Shown: positions 18,439 through 28,263 of the stretch, piece after piece
How the letters are laid out: every line of letters starts with the position of its first letter
Numbering within the stretch: position 1 is the first letter of the stretch
Translations under genes and position numbers: made by a program
The notes under the pieces: generated by a model
What the model saw: the letters and a program-made list of their open reading frames with translations, nothing else
The model's database searches: none
What the model was told of the DNA's origin: nothing
Source of the DNA: AWTP1-13 sp963840445
Lineage (GTDB): Bacteria; Pseudomonadota; Alphaproteobacteria; Rhizobiales; Hyphomicrobiaceae
Assembly: GCA_963840445.1 (NCBI GenBank)
Contig: CAWIZC010000032.1
Span: forward strand, 620,001 to 684,000
Direction: 5' to 3'
DNA length: 64,000 nucleotides

Positions 18439-21400
18439 GCCACGGGCGGGCTCGCCTTTTCGATGTTGACCAGGAACGCCTTGAACTCGGGCGTCTGCGT
18501 ATTGGCGTCGCCGACGGACGGCGTCAGCGTGTTGGCGCCGTATCCCTTGCGCGCCTGGCCGGTGAACCCCCAGTGCAACGGCACGCCGATCACATGCACG
18601 GGCCGCGCGTCGACCTGCAGAATGCCGATGCGCTTGGTGACATAGGCCTTGCACACGACGAAACCGCGCTTTGAGGAGACACGTACCCAGCCGCCTTGCT
18701 CGATGCCCTTTTCCTCGGCCAACGCTTCACCGACCTCGACGAACTCCTCGGGCTGCAGGATCGCGTTGATCAGAGCGTGCTTGGTCCAGAAATGGAAATG
18801 CTCGGTCAGCCGATAGGTGGTGGCGACATAAGGAAACTCCGCCGCGTCGCCGAACGCTGCCCTGTCATCGGCAAAAACCCGCGCTGCAGGATTGGTGCGC
18901 ACCTTCGGATGCAGGACGTTCTCGGAAGGCAACTCGAAGGGCTCGTAGTGCTCGGGGAATGGGCCATCTACCATCTGGTCGAGCACGAACAGGCGTCCGA
19001 CGCCCTCCGCGTTCATGATGAAGGGACCGACCCCATCCGACGGCTTCGTCGTCGGGGTGTAGTCGGGCACATCGATGCCCGTCCACTGCTTGCCATCCCA
19101 TTCGATGACCGGCTTTTTCGGGTTCCAGGGTTTGCCCTCGAGATCGGCGCTGGCGCGGTTGTACATGATGCGCCGGTTGGCCGGCCAGGCCCACGCCCAG
19201 TTCGAGGCGATGCCCTGCTCGCGCGGGTCGGTGGCATCGCGCCGCGCCATCTGATTGCCCTTCTCGGTATAGCAGCCCGAGAAGATCCAGCAGCCGCACG
19301 CGGTCGTGCCGTCATCCCTGAGCTGGGCAAAGCCATCGAGCAGCTTGCCGGCCTGCACGGTGGTCGCGCCATTCGCATCCTTGAGATCGACCAGCGCACG
19401 GCCGTTCATGTCCTTGGCCAGTTCCTCCGGATCGGGACTGGTCGGATCGGTGTAATTCCAGGTCATATTGAGAATCGGATCGGGAAATGCGCCGCCTTCC
19501 TTGCGATACATCTCGCGCATGCGGTGGAATATTTGCGTCATGATCCAAATGTCGGATCGCGCCTGACCGGGCGCCCCGGCCGCTTTCCAATGCCACTGCA
19601 GCCAGCGCGACGAGTTGACGAGCGATCCGTTCTCCTCGGCAAAGCAGGACGTCGGCAGCTGGAAAACTTCGGTCTGGATGTTGGCCGGATTGGATGGATT
19701 CTGCGGCCCGAAGTCCTCCCAGAACCGCGAGGTCTCCGTATCCAGGGGATCCATGGTGACCAGGAACTTCAGCTTGCCGAGGCCACGGCGGATCTTGCCC
19801 CGATCGGGAAACGCCTGCAGCGGATTGAAGCCCTGGCACAGATACCCATTCATCTCGCCGTTCGCCATCATCTCGAAGGCGCGGATGATGTCGTAGGTCG
19901 AAACATCGAGCTTCGGCAGCCAATCATAAGCCCAGTCGTTGTCGGCGCGTGCCGCATCGCCATAGACCGCCTTCTGGAAGCTGACGAAGAACTTGCCGTA
20001 GTTCTGCCAGTAGCTGACCTGGCCGGGGCGCAGCGGCTTGAACTGCCGTGTCTTCATGTAGTCGGCAAAGGTGGTCTCGCGATCCGTCGGCAGGGCGAGG
20101 TAGCCCGGCATCTGGTTCGACAGCAGCCCGACGTCCGTCAGCCCCTGGATGTTGGAATGGCCGCGCAACGCGTTCATGCCGCCGCCCGCCACACCGATAT
20201 TGCCGAGCAGTAGCTGCACCATCGCCATCGTGCGGATGTTCTGCGAGCCGCTCGAATGCTGTGTCCAGCCGAGCGCGAACAGGCACGTCATCGCCCTGTC
20301 GGGCGGCGCCGTGCTGGCGATCAGCTCGCAAACCTTCAGGTAGACATCCTGCGGCGTACCGCAGATGCGCGACACCATCTCAGGCGTATATCGATCTACG
20401 TGCTTGCGCAGCAGGTTGATCACGCAACGTGGATGTTGCCAGGTGTCGTCCACCTTGGCGAAGCCCTGCTCGTCGCGCTCGTAGTCCCAGGAGGTTTTAT
20501 CGTAGCTGCGACTATCCTGGTTGTAGCCGGTGAACAGTCCATCCTGGAAGCCAAAGCCCTCCTGCACGATCAGGCCGGCGCTCGTGTAGGCACGCACATA
20601 GGTGTGCTGGATCGCATTTTTCGCCAGCAGATAGCGGATCAGGCCGTTCAGGAAGGCGATGTCGGTCCCCGGGCGGATCGGCGCATGCATGTCGGCTACC
20701 GAGGCGGTGCGCGTATAGCGCGGGTCGACGGTGATCAGCTTCGCCTGGTTCTCGATCTTCGCCTCGATCACCCATTTGAAGCCGCACGGGTGCGCCTCGG
20801 CCGGGTTGCCGCCCATGGCGATGATCACGTCGGCGTTCTTGACGTCCTGCCAGGTGTTGGTCATCGCACCGCGACCGAACGTTGGGGCCAGACTGGCCAC
20901 CGTCGGTCCGTGTCAGACACGCGCCTGGTTGTCGAACACCACCATGCCGAGCGAACGGGCGACCTTCCAGGTCAGGTAGGCGGTCTCGCTGGAAGAGGCA
21001 GATGCGGCCAGCATGCCGGTGCTGATCCAGCGGTTGACGGTGGCCCCCAGCCGCATTCTTGGCTATGAAGTTCTTGTCGCGATCGTCCTTCATGTGCCGC
21101 GCGATGCGGTCGAGTGCGAAATCCCAGGAGACAGTCTTGAACTGGTTGGAGCCCGGCGCCCGGTAGCGCGGCGCGGTCAGGCGCGTCGGCGCGTGCACGA
21201 CGTCGAGGAGGGCCGAGCCCTTCGGACACAGCGTGCCGCGATTGACCGGGTGATCGGGATCGCCCTCGATGTGGATAATGCTGGATCGGGCATTCTTGGC
21301 ACGATCACCCATGCTGTAAATCAGAATGCCGCAGGCAACCGAGCAGTAGGTGCAGGTGTTGCGCGTCTCGGTTGCCGCCGCCAGCTTGAACGGCCGCACC

Positions 21401-21507
21401 GCTGCGGCCAGCGCCCTGCCGGAATCACCGAACCCGAGAGCAGCTAGGTTGGACGTCGCAAGACTGGCACCGGTGAGCTTGATGAAGCCTCGACGGCTGA
21501 GATGCAT
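18435..21507 (-). CDS. fdnG: Formate dehydrogenase major subunit, selenocysteine-containing (one apparent +1 frameshift)
   Basis: Catalytic subunit of the membrane-bound, periplasm-facing formate dehydrogenase, oxidising formate to CO2 at a molybdenum or tungsten bis-MGD centre. The ATG at 21507 opens a Tat signal (SRRGFIKLTG) after a CAGGAG site. A [4Fe-4S] motif CTYCSVACG...CPKG follows. In NQARV-UGA-HGPTVASLAPTFGRG the in-frame TGA at 20915-20913 occupies the selenocysteine position of FdnG. One extra G in a G5 run at 21044-21048 shifts the frame upstream of this. Corrected length is about 1023 residues with selenocysteine (FdnG of E. coli is 1015). An annotation pipeline would split it into two or three pieces. 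Confidence 0.93.
20884..20915 (-). promoter_or_regulatory. Bacterial SECIS element of fdnG
   Basis: Directly after the UGA the mRNA can fold a hairpin at 20901-20884: two G-C pairs, a bulged U at position 17 counted from the U of UGA, then GGCC paired with GGCC plus an A-U pair around a GUC loop. This matches the architecture of E. coli fdnG and fdhF SECIS hairpins, including the bulged U17 and the AGUCU apex, and supports recoding of the stop by SelB. Confidence 0.85.
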
Positions 21508-22176
21508 GTCACGCTCCTGCGCACATCGGCAAGCCGCCACCGACACACGAGGGAGCGTTGGCGTGTTGAACCAAGCAACTCGGAGTAGCGACTGCCGAGG
21601 TATCTCTTGCCGTTGCCCTTAGGGGGCGCTATGCGGAAATTGCGGCGAATGGCGCTTTCGTGCGGCGACGACGACCATGAGTGACGGCAACCGCCTGTTG
21701 GCCCGGCGCCGCGTTTGGTTAATCGCACGCCCCTACAAGCGCGCATCCTCCACGTTCGTTGACAAAGTCGATCCGCCGGCTGCAGGAAACCAGGCTTTGC
21801 GCAAGCACGTGGGCTCTGCTCATTTCGTAGGCACTTTCTTGCAGCGCGCCCACGGCACACCACGGGTGCGCTTGCGTTGATCAGCGGGCTGCACCGCTTG
21901 CCACACGCGTTCCGGGACGGCTCCAATCCATCGACAGAAAGATGGTGGGTTGCCAGGAGCGATATCGGCAGGATGCTGCTCTTTAGCGCATCTCGGACTT
22001 CGTACGAGAGCACCGACCGTGGGTACTAAGCGGCTGGGACAGCGTGGTATTTATGACCCGCCAGGCACCCGCTAGCACAGTGTTTCGCCTGGATGTTGCG
22101 GCAGGCAAGAGCTATACATAAACCCACGCTCAGGCTGGCCGCGGACGAGCTGGCAACAAAAAAAACACATCAAAAA
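21508..22176. other. Intergenic region between fdnG and the TRAP remnant
   Basis: About 670 bp that must hold the fdn operon promoter (minus strand). I found no supported gene and no convincing sigma-54 (TGGCAC-N5-TTGC) site near the fdnG start. Confidence 0.45.
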
Positions 22177-22547
22177 ATGAAGGAGGAAGTGTTGAGGGTA
22201 TTGCTGAGGTTCAGCCGCGCCGTTGACGCGTTCAGCACGCGCATTGGTAGCATAGTGGCCTGGGCCATCCCGGGGCGCAGTGTTGGTCAGTGCGGCCAAC
22301 GCCATCGGCCGCAAGGTCTTCAGCACATCATCGAACTCCTGGCTCGAGATCCAGTCGGCCCTGTTCGGCGCGGTCTTTCTCCCGTGTTCGGCATGGACGC
22401 TGCTTTCCAATGAGCACGCGCTTCCTAGGCGCGTCCGGCATGGCTGAGGATCTGCTCGATACCATCGGGCAGCTGTTCGGGACGGTGCGCGGCGGGCTCG
22501 CCTATGCCGCGAAAGGCTCAGCGAATGGGGCTCTGGGGCGGCGCTGA
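22177..22547 (+). pseudogene. Fused remnants of a TRAP dctQ and dctM pair
   Basis: After an AGGAGGA site a frame reads LLRFSRAVDAFSTRIGSIVAWAI, the start of a small TRAP permease. After a +1 shift near 22274-22280 it continues VSAANAIGRKVFSTS then SNSWLEIQSALFGAVF up to SNEHA. At about 22416-22432 this jumps to SGMAEDLLDTIGQLFG and TVRGGLAYA, a segment from the early part of a large TRAP permease, and then ends. The intervening half of dctQ and the start of dctM are missing, as after an internal deletion. An intact dctQM pair follows immediately, suggesting an ancestral tandem duplication. Confidence 0.8.
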
Positions 22548-22563
22548 CGACAAGGGGAGCGAG

Positions 22564-23103
22564 ATGTTCATTCTACTTAGACTAAGCAGCGCCATCGATT
22601 GGGTGAATGAGCGGATCGCGGTGATTGCCAACTGGCTCGTGCTGTTGGCTTGCCTGATCAGCGCGGGCAATGCCGGGAGCCGCTATCTGTTCAGCGAGAG
22701 CTCGAACGCCTGGCTCGAGATCCAATGGTACATGTTCGCGGGCATCGTTATGCTCGGCGGACCTTACACCCTCAAGATGAATGAGCACGTCCGTGTCGAT
22801 CTTATTTACGGCATGCTTTCCGAGCGCACCCGCCTCTGGATCGACATTGTCGGCGGGTTCCTGTTCCTCCTGCCCATTTGCGTGATCTTCACCTACTTCA
22901 CCTGGCCCTGGTTCGTACAATCCTGGAACCTGAACGAAGCCTCTTCGAACGCCGGCGGACTTCTCCGATGGCCCGTTAAGCTGCTCCTGCCGGTCGGCTT
23001 CGGCTTGATGATCCTTCAAGGCATCTCGGAGCTGATCAAGCGCATTGCCGCGCTCGAGCATGTCATCGACATCGAATTCAAATACGAAAAGCCGCTGCAA
23101 TGA
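22564..23103 (+). CDS. dctQ: TRAP transporter small permease subunit
   Basis: A 179-residue protein with four membrane helices and the DctQ landmarks SAGNAGSRYLFSESSNAWLEIQWYMF and LKMNEHVRVDLIYG. It pairs with the large permease to import a carboxylate-type compound using the sodium or proton gradient. The ATG at 22564 follows AGGGGAG. Its stop overlaps the dctM start by four bases (ATGA). No periplasmic DctP protein is encoded next to it. Confidence 0.9.
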   Translation: MFILLRLSSAIDWVNERIAVIANWLVLLACLISAGNAGSRYLFSESSNAWLEIQWYMFAGIVMLGGPYTLKMNEHVRVDLIYGMLSERTRLWIDIVGGFLFLLPICVIFTYFTWPWFVQSWNLNEASSNAGGLLRWPVKLLLPVGFGLMILQGISELIKRIAALEHVIDIEFKYEKPLQ

Positions 23104-24704
23104 GCTTCATCCACGACAACCTCGCGCCCCTGATGTTCGCCGGCATGATTGTCTTCATGCTGATCGGCTATCCGGCCGCGTTCTCGCTGGCGGCCACCGG
23201 CCTGTTCTTCGGCTTCATCGGCATCGAGTTCGGCCTCATCAGTCCTGCCTTTCTCGGCAATCTCACCTATCAGCTGTTCGGCATCCTCTCGAATGACCTC
23301 CTTCTGGCCATCCCGTTCTTCACGTTCATGGGAGCGATTCTGGAGCGCTGCGGTCTTGCCGAGGACATGTTGGATTCATTTGGCCAGCTGTTCGGCCCCG
23401 TACGCGGCGGCATGTCCTATGCAGTGATTTTCGTGGGTGCCGTCCTCGGCGCGATTACAGGCACAGTGGCTGCTTCGGTGATCGCCATGGGCGTCATCTC
23501 GATGACGCCGATGATCAAGTACGGCTATTCTACGCGGCACACGATGGGCGTGATCGCCGCGTCGGGCACCATCACCCAGCTCATTCCGCCTTCACTTGTC
23601 CTCGTTGTGCTTGCCGATGTGCTCGGGCGATCGGTTGGCGATATGTATGCCGGCGCCATCGGCCCGAGCATCATCCAGGTCGGTCTGTTCTGCCTCTGGG
23701 TTGCCATCGTCAGTGTTATCTGGCCCAAGGACGTGCCGGCGCTCCCTCTTGAGGCGCGCACCCTGCATGGTTGGGCCCTCTGGAAGAAGGCCCTGCGCGG
23801 CATTATCCCGTCGCTCGGACTGATCTTCCTCGTTCTGGGTACAATGGCCCTGGGACTGGCCACGCCAACCGAGGCGGGAGCCATGGGCGTGGTGGGGGCA
23901 ATCGCGCTGGCTGCTTCATACGGCACTCTTACCTGGAACCTTCTCTACCAGGGCATGGCAAGCACCATGCGCCTCACCGCCATGGTGGTTTACATCCTGA
24001 TCGGTGCACGCGTGTTCAGCCTCGTGTTCCAGGGGCTCGGCGGCAGGGATTGGATCGAGCACCTGCTCACGTCGCTGCCGGGTGGGCAAGTCGGCTTTCT
24101 CGTGTTTGCCAACGCATTCATCTTCGTGGTCGCATTCTTCCTCGACTTCTTCGAGATCGCCTTCATCATCATCCCGATGCTGGCGCCCGTCGCCGACAAG
24201 CTCGGTATCGATCTCGTCTGGTTCGGCGTGCTGATCTGCGCCAACATCCAGACCAGCTTCATGCATCCGCCATTCGGCTTTGCCTTGTTCTATCTGCGAG
24301 GCATCGCTCCGCCGTCCATCAAGACATCGGATATCTATTGGGGCGCTATTCCCTGGGTGTTCCTGCAGGTCATCCTCGTCATCGTCGTGATCTTCTGGCC
24401 GGGATCGGTCACCTATTGGATCGACAAGGGACCCGTGATCGACCCGGGCAAGATCGAGATTCCGCTGCCGCAGTTCGGTTCCTCCGGCCTGAATATTCCA
24501 GCGCCCAACTTTGGTCCGACTCTGCCCACTACAGCACCCGATCTCGGCGGCACGCAAAAGGCCCCAGATGCCACGCCAGTCGAGCCGGCAAAAGCTGAAA
24601 CTCCAAAGGCGGAGGAGCCGAAGGACGCCCAGCCAAAGGAGGAACAGTCAAAGGAGGGGGAGCCGCCAAAGGCGGATGACGCCAAGCCGGCAGAAAGCAA
24701 ATAG
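23100..24704 (+). CDS. dctM: TRAP transporter large permease subunit with long charged C-terminal tail
   Basis: A 534-residue permease. Residues 1-435 form the usual multi-helix DctM body (PFFTFMGAILERCGLAEDML, GAVLGAITGTVAASVIAMG, the conserved TPTEAGAMG, and QTSFMHPPFGFALFYLRG). Subgroup features resemble permeases for 2-oxo acids, chlorinated aromatics and other organic acids. The last 95 residues or so are unusual: a proline, lysine and glutamate-rich low-complexity tail (PVEPAKAETPKAEEPK...) not part of the family core. The substrate is unknown because no binding protein is adjacent. Confidence 0.92.
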   Translation: MSFIHDNLAPLMFAGMIVFMLIGYPAAFSLAATGLFFGFIGIEFGLISPAFLGNLTYQLFGILSNDLLLAIPFFTFMGAILERCGLAEDMLDSFGQLFGPVRGGMSYAVIFVGAVLGAITGTVAASVIAMGVISMTPMIKYGYSTRHTMGVIAASGTITQLIPPSLVLVVLADVLGRSVGDMYAGAIGPSIIQVGLFCLWVAIVSVIWPKDVPALPLEARTLHGWALWKKALRGIIPSLGLIFLVLGTMALGLATPTEAGAMGVVGAIALAASYGTLTWNLLYQGMASTMRLTAMVVYILIGARVFSLVFQGLGGRDWIEHLLTSLPGGQVGFLVFANAFIFVVAFFLDFFEIAFIIIPMLAPVADKLGIDLVWFGVLICANIQTSFMHPPFGFALFYLRGIAPPSIKTSDIYWGAIPWVFLQVILVIVVIFWPGSVTYWIDKGPVIDPGKIEIPLPQFGSSGLNIPAPNFGPTLPTTAPDLGGTQKAPDATPVEPAKAETPKAEEPKDAQPKEEQSKEGEPPKADDAKPAESK

Positions 24705-24759
24705 ATGGGGATCCGATGCACTGAAGCGCGCCGGTCAGATCCGGCGCGACCAACAGTAG

Positions 24760-24945
24760 TCAGGCATCTTCACTCAGACCGAATACCGCCGGCGCATTGG
24801 TCTGCACGGCCGCTTGCGCGCTCTCGTTGACCGTCAGGCGGAAGACGTCCGGTCGCGCATAGGGGGTGGTCACATCGAAGTTGTACTTGCCGCGTGCGAC
24901 CTCGCCCGGGTCAATCTCTGCGGTTAGAATTGCCGACGCAGGGCT
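24760..24945 (-). pseudogene. C-terminal fragment of a nitrilase-superfamily amidohydrolase
   Basis: About 60 codons read AILTAEIDPGEVARGKYNFD, then VTTPYARPDVFRLTVN, and end at a stop at 24760. The pattern AEIDxxxVxxxKxxFDxxxxYxRPDVFxLxV is the usual C-terminus of carbon-nitrogen hydrolases. Nothing upstream continues the family, and an unrelated divergent gene begins at 25025, so only the tail of a lost gene remains. The assignment rests on this one motif. Confidence 0.5.
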
Positions 24946-25024
24946 CGATCCTGGTCACTACACCCTGCATTCCCGGCTGTGGTACTTTGGTTTTTTTGCG
25001 ACACCGAGATGTGTAGGGTCCTGA

Positions 25025-25996
25025 ATGGCGAAGGAAGCTCTTGTACTCGGCGCGGGTGGGTTCATAGGCAGTCATCTTGTGAAGCGCCTGAAGCGGGAAG
25101 GCTTTTGGGTGCGGGGCGTGGATCTCGATCTCCCGGCGTTCTCGGACACGCAGGCTGATGATTTTGTGGTTGCTGACCTGCGCGACCAGGAAGCTTGCAA
25201 CCGGATAATCGATCGTTCCTTTGCCGAGGTTTACCAGCTTGCAGCCGATATGGGCGGTGCTGGCTATGTCTTTACCGGAGAACATGACGCGGACATTCTG
25301 CACAACTCAGCCGTCATCAATCTGAACATCGTAGACCGCTGCAACAAGCGGAATATCAAACGGGTCTTCTACTCGTCTTCGGCCTGCATGTATCCCGCCT
25401 ACAATCAGGAGGACCCCGAGAATCCCAGATGCACGGAGGACTCGGCCTATCCCGCAGCACCGGACAGCGAATACGGATGGGAGAAGCTATTTTCGGAGCG
25501 GTTGTTCATCGCATACAATCGCAATTACGGCATGCAGAACCGCATCGCGCGGTATCACAACATCTTCGGGCCCGAAGGGACTTGGACCGGAGGCAAGGAA
25601 AAGGCGCCCGCCGCCATTTGCCGGAAGGTGGCAATGGCGTCCGACAACGCCGACATCGAGATCTGGGGCGATGGCCACCAGACACGTTCGTTTCTCTACA
25701 TAGATGAATGTCTCGAAGGTACCGCGCGCCTGATGCGGTCTGGCTTCGAAGGGCCGGTCAACGTGGGCTCGGACGAGATGGTCACCATCAACGAGCTGGT
25801 AGACCTCGTGTGTCGGATCGCCGGCAAGACGCTGCACAAGTGCCATGTGCCCGGTCCCACCGGCGTGCGCGGACGCAATTCGGACAACACGCTTATCGGC
25901 GAGAGGCTCGGCTGGCGGCCGACGCAACCGCTCAAGACCGGGCTTGAGAAGACCTACGCGTGGATCGAGCAGCAGGTGCGCCAACACTCACCGTAG
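25025..25996 (+). CDS. NAD-dependent epimerase, GDP-mannose 3,5-epimerase-like
   Basis: A 323-residue extended short-chain dehydrogenase. It has the Rossmann glycine motif GAGGFIGSHL, the serine region YSSSACMYPAYNQ, the catalytic YxxxK in SEYGWEKLFSERL, and long blocks typical of GDP-mannose 3,5-epimerase: RYHNIFGPEGTWTGGKEKAPAA, IEIWGDGHQTRSFLYIDEC and PVNVGSDEMVTINEL. It would make GDP-galactose or a related sugar nucleotide, presumably for surface polysaccharide. Bacterial homologues may accept other sugars. The neighbours do not form an obvious polysaccharide operon. Confidence 0.85.
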   Translation: MAKEALVLGAGGFIGSHLVKRLKREGFWVRGVDLDLPAFSDTQADDFVVADLRDQEACNRIIDRSFAEVYQLAADMGGAGYVFTGEHDADILHNSAVINLNIVDRCNKRNIKRVFYSSSACMYPAYNQEDPENPRCTEDSAYPAAPDSEYGWEKLFSERLFIAYNRNYGMQNRIARYHNIFGPEGTWTGGKEKAPAAICRKVAMASDNADIEIWGDGHQTRSFLYIDECLEGTARLMRSGFEGPVNVGSDEMVTINELVDLVCRIAGKTLHKCHVPGPTGVRGRNSDNTLIGERLGWRPTQPLKTGLEKTYAWIEQQVRQHSP

Positions 25997-26079
25997 GATT
26001 GATGCGCCGTGCGTCCACGATCACCGTGCACGCGCGGTCTTGCAGGAGGCGTTCTGCGCGTGCCGAAAGGGATCGAACC

Positions 26080-26901
26080 ATGCTGAAGCGGCCTATTCCC
26101 TCGACAGGTGAAATGCTTCCCGTGGTGGGGTGCGGGACTTGGCAGACATTTGACGTAGGGACGTCTGCCGCGGAGCGGCAGCCACTCCGCACCGTTCTGC
26201 AGACGCTACTGGACAACGGCGGGGCGGTGATCGACAGCTCGCCGATGTATGGCCGGGCGGAGGCCGTGTCTGGAGATCTGGTGTCCGAACTCAAGGCACG
26301 AGAGCGCGCGTTCGTCGCCACCAAGGTGTGGACGACCGGCCAGGGTGAAGGAGTGGCGCAGATGTCGCGTTCTATCCAGCTCATGAGGGCCGACCCCATA
26401 GACCTCATCCAGATCCATAATCTGGTGGATTGGCGAACCCATCTGAAGACACTTCGCGATTGGAAGGCGAGTGGCCGCGTGCGCTATCTGGGCATCACGC
26501 ACTACACCGCCAGCGCGCACGCTGATCTGGAGGCCGTCATGCGTTCGGAGCCGATCGACTTCGTGCAGGTCAACTATGCGCTGGACGATCGCGCCGCCGA
26601 GCGCAGCCTGCTTCCGCTCGCAATTGAGCGCGGCATTGCAACTCTTATCAACCGGCCCTTCGGACAGGGCGCCGTGGTCAGGCGACTTAACCGTACTCCT
26701 CTGCCGGCCTTCGCGTCTGAGTTAGGGTGCGAGGACTGGACGCAGCTCGCGCTAAAGTACCTCATCGCCAATGAAGCGGTTACGTGCGTCATCCCGGCGA
26801 CGAGAAATCCAGAGCACATGAAGAGCAACGCGAAGGCGGGTTCGGGACCTCTACCTGACGCTGCGATGCGCAAACACATTCTTGCCGCCGCGGGTCTGTA
26901 G
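26080..26901 (+). CDS. Aldo/keto reductase
   Basis: A 273-residue (alpha/beta)8 oxidoreductase using NADPH. The catalytic tetrad is visible: aspartate and tyrosine in VIDSSPMYG, lysine in VATKVW, histidine in LIQIHN. The C-terminal cofactor segment includes CVIPATRNPEHM. I chose ATG 26080, with a GAAAGGG site nearby; an upstream extension to 25960 would start inside the epimerase end. It reads in the same direction as the epimerase and may be co-transcribed. The substrate cannot be inferred. Confidence 0.87.
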   Translation: MLKRPIPSTGEMLPVVGCGTWQTFDVGTSAAERQPLRTVLQTLLDNGGAVIDSSPMYGRAEAVSGDLVSELKARERAFVATKVWTTGQGEGVAQMSRSIQLMRADPIDLIQIHNLVDWRTHLKTLRDWKASGRVRYLGITHYTASAHADLEAVMRSEPIDFVQVNYALDDRAAERSLLPLAIERGIATLINRPFGQGAVVRRLNRTPLPAFASELGCEDWTQLALKYLIANEAVTCVIPATRNPEHMKSNAKAGSGPLPDAAMRKHILAAAGL

Positions 26902-27022
26902 TCGACCACTTGCAGCAATTCCCCGCACAGGAGCACGCCGACCGCTGACCTATGCGCGATGCACGCGCTATCAGCCGGAGCATCAGGGGTATGAATAGCC
27001 AATAGTTGGGAGAGCCGACATC

Positions 27023-28207
27023 ATGCCCACAAGAATGTCCGTGTCGCCAAACACTATCGGGCCGGTCGAGCGGATCGGCAGCATCGCTGCCGCACTCGAA
27101 AAATCCGGCGAACAGAACGAGGTACTCGGACAACTCACGCCAGAAGTCGTGGACAGGCTGCACGAGCAGAAACTCTTCCGCCTGCTGCTGCCACGCGCCT
27201 ACGGCGGAGAGGAAGTCGACCTCGTCACCTGGTTCAGGGTCATGGAAGCGCTCGCCAAGCTTGACGCGAGTACTGCCTGGTGTATCGGCCAAATGAACGG
27301 GTGCGCCGCCATAGCAAGCGCGGTCGAACCGGCCGTGGCGGAAAAAATCTGGGGCGAGCCGCGCGCAGCGCTCAGCTGGGGGCCCCCGATGAAGGCGCGG
27401 GCCGACGAGGTCGAAGGTGGCCATCGCTTAGCCGGAGAGTGGATGATGTCGAGCGGCAGCCGGCACGCGACCTGGCTCGGCCTTACGGCCACGGTGTTCG
27501 ACAAGGACGGTGCCGCCGTACAGCTGCGCAATGGCCCTGCCGTGCGCATCTTCTTCGTGCCGGCCGACGCCGTCACCTGGGTCGACAGCTGGAATGTCAT
27601 CGGCCTCCGAGCCACCAACAGCGGCGGCTTCAAGGCCGACGGTCTATTCGTTCCCAGCGGCCACTCGGCCTGCCGGGACCATCTGCCCGACGTGAAACTG
27701 ACCTCGCCGCTCTATAAATTCCCACTGAGTAGCTTCTTTGCGACCGGCTTCTCGGGCGCCGCCCTCGGCATCGCCAGGGCAATGCTGGACGCCTGCATGG
27801 CGCTCGCCGTGAAGAAGCACCCCAGCATGACGAGGATGTCCTTACGCGACAGCCATATGGTCCAATTCCAGCTCGGCGAGGCCGAGGCCCGCCTGCGCTC
27901 CGCCCGCACTTACGTCGAGACGACCGCGCAGCGCACCTGGGACGCGGTCGTGGCATCAGGCGAACTGACCATCTCGCAGCGCATCGATATCCGTATGGCT
28001 GCGACCTTTGCCATTCACGAGGCGAAGGCGGTCGCTGACACGGCGTGGGAGGTCGCGGCAGCGAGCGCCATATTTGTCTCCAGTCCTTTTGAGCGTCGTT
28101 TCCGCGATATTCACACCATCACGCAGCAGGTCCAGGGTCAAAAAAGACATCTGCAAGAGGTCGGCGCGTATCTTTTGGGTTTCGAGCCGAGTTTGACGTT
28201 TGCCTGA
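27023..28207 (+). CDS. Acyl-CoA dehydrogenase-fold flavoprotein (group D monooxygenase-like)
   Basis: A 394-residue protein with the three-domain acyl-CoA dehydrogenase fold: helical N-terminus (KLFRLLLPRAYGGEEVDLVTW), beta barrel (AGEWMMSSGSRHATWLGLTATV) and a C-terminal helical bundle ending FRDIHTITQQVQGQKRHLQEVGAYLLG. The histidine-rich end resembles flavin-dependent hydroxylases such as DszC or HpaB-type enzymes rather than true dehydrogenases, and no clear catalytic glutamate is seen. It probably needs a separate flavin reductase, not seen nearby. It is the last gene on the plus strand before a convergent binding-protein gene. Confidence 0.78.
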   Translation: MPTRMSVSPNTIGPVERIGSIAAALEKSGEQNEVLGQLTPEVVDRLHEQKLFRLLLPRAYGGEEVDLVTWFRVMEALAKLDASTAWCIGQMNGCAAIASAVEPAVAEKIWGEPRAALSWGPPMKARADEVEGGHRLAGEWMMSSGSRHATWLGLTATVFDKDGAAVQLRNGPAVRIFFVPADAVTWVDSWNVIGLRATNSGGFKADGLFVPSGHSACRDHLPDVKLTSPLYKFPLSSFFATGFSGAALGIARAMLDACMALAVKKHPSMTRMSLRDSHMVQFQLGEAEARLRSARTYVETTAQRTWDAVVASGELTISQRIDIRMAATFAIHEAKAVADTAWEVAAASAIFVSSPFERRFRDIHTITQQVQGQKRHLQEVGAYLLGFEPSLTFA

Positions 28208-28263
28208 GGAGACGATGAAGCGGTGAAAGGATCCACCGGCATTCGGTGCAATTGAATGACGCG

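Noticed and set aside
18696..20213. A 505-codon plus-strand open frame opposite fdnG
   Set aside because: Antisense shadow of a nearly 3-kb conserved gene.
20913..20915. TGA in fdnG as a true stop (pseudogene)
   Set aside because: It sits at the selenocysteine site and is followed by a SECIS hairpin.
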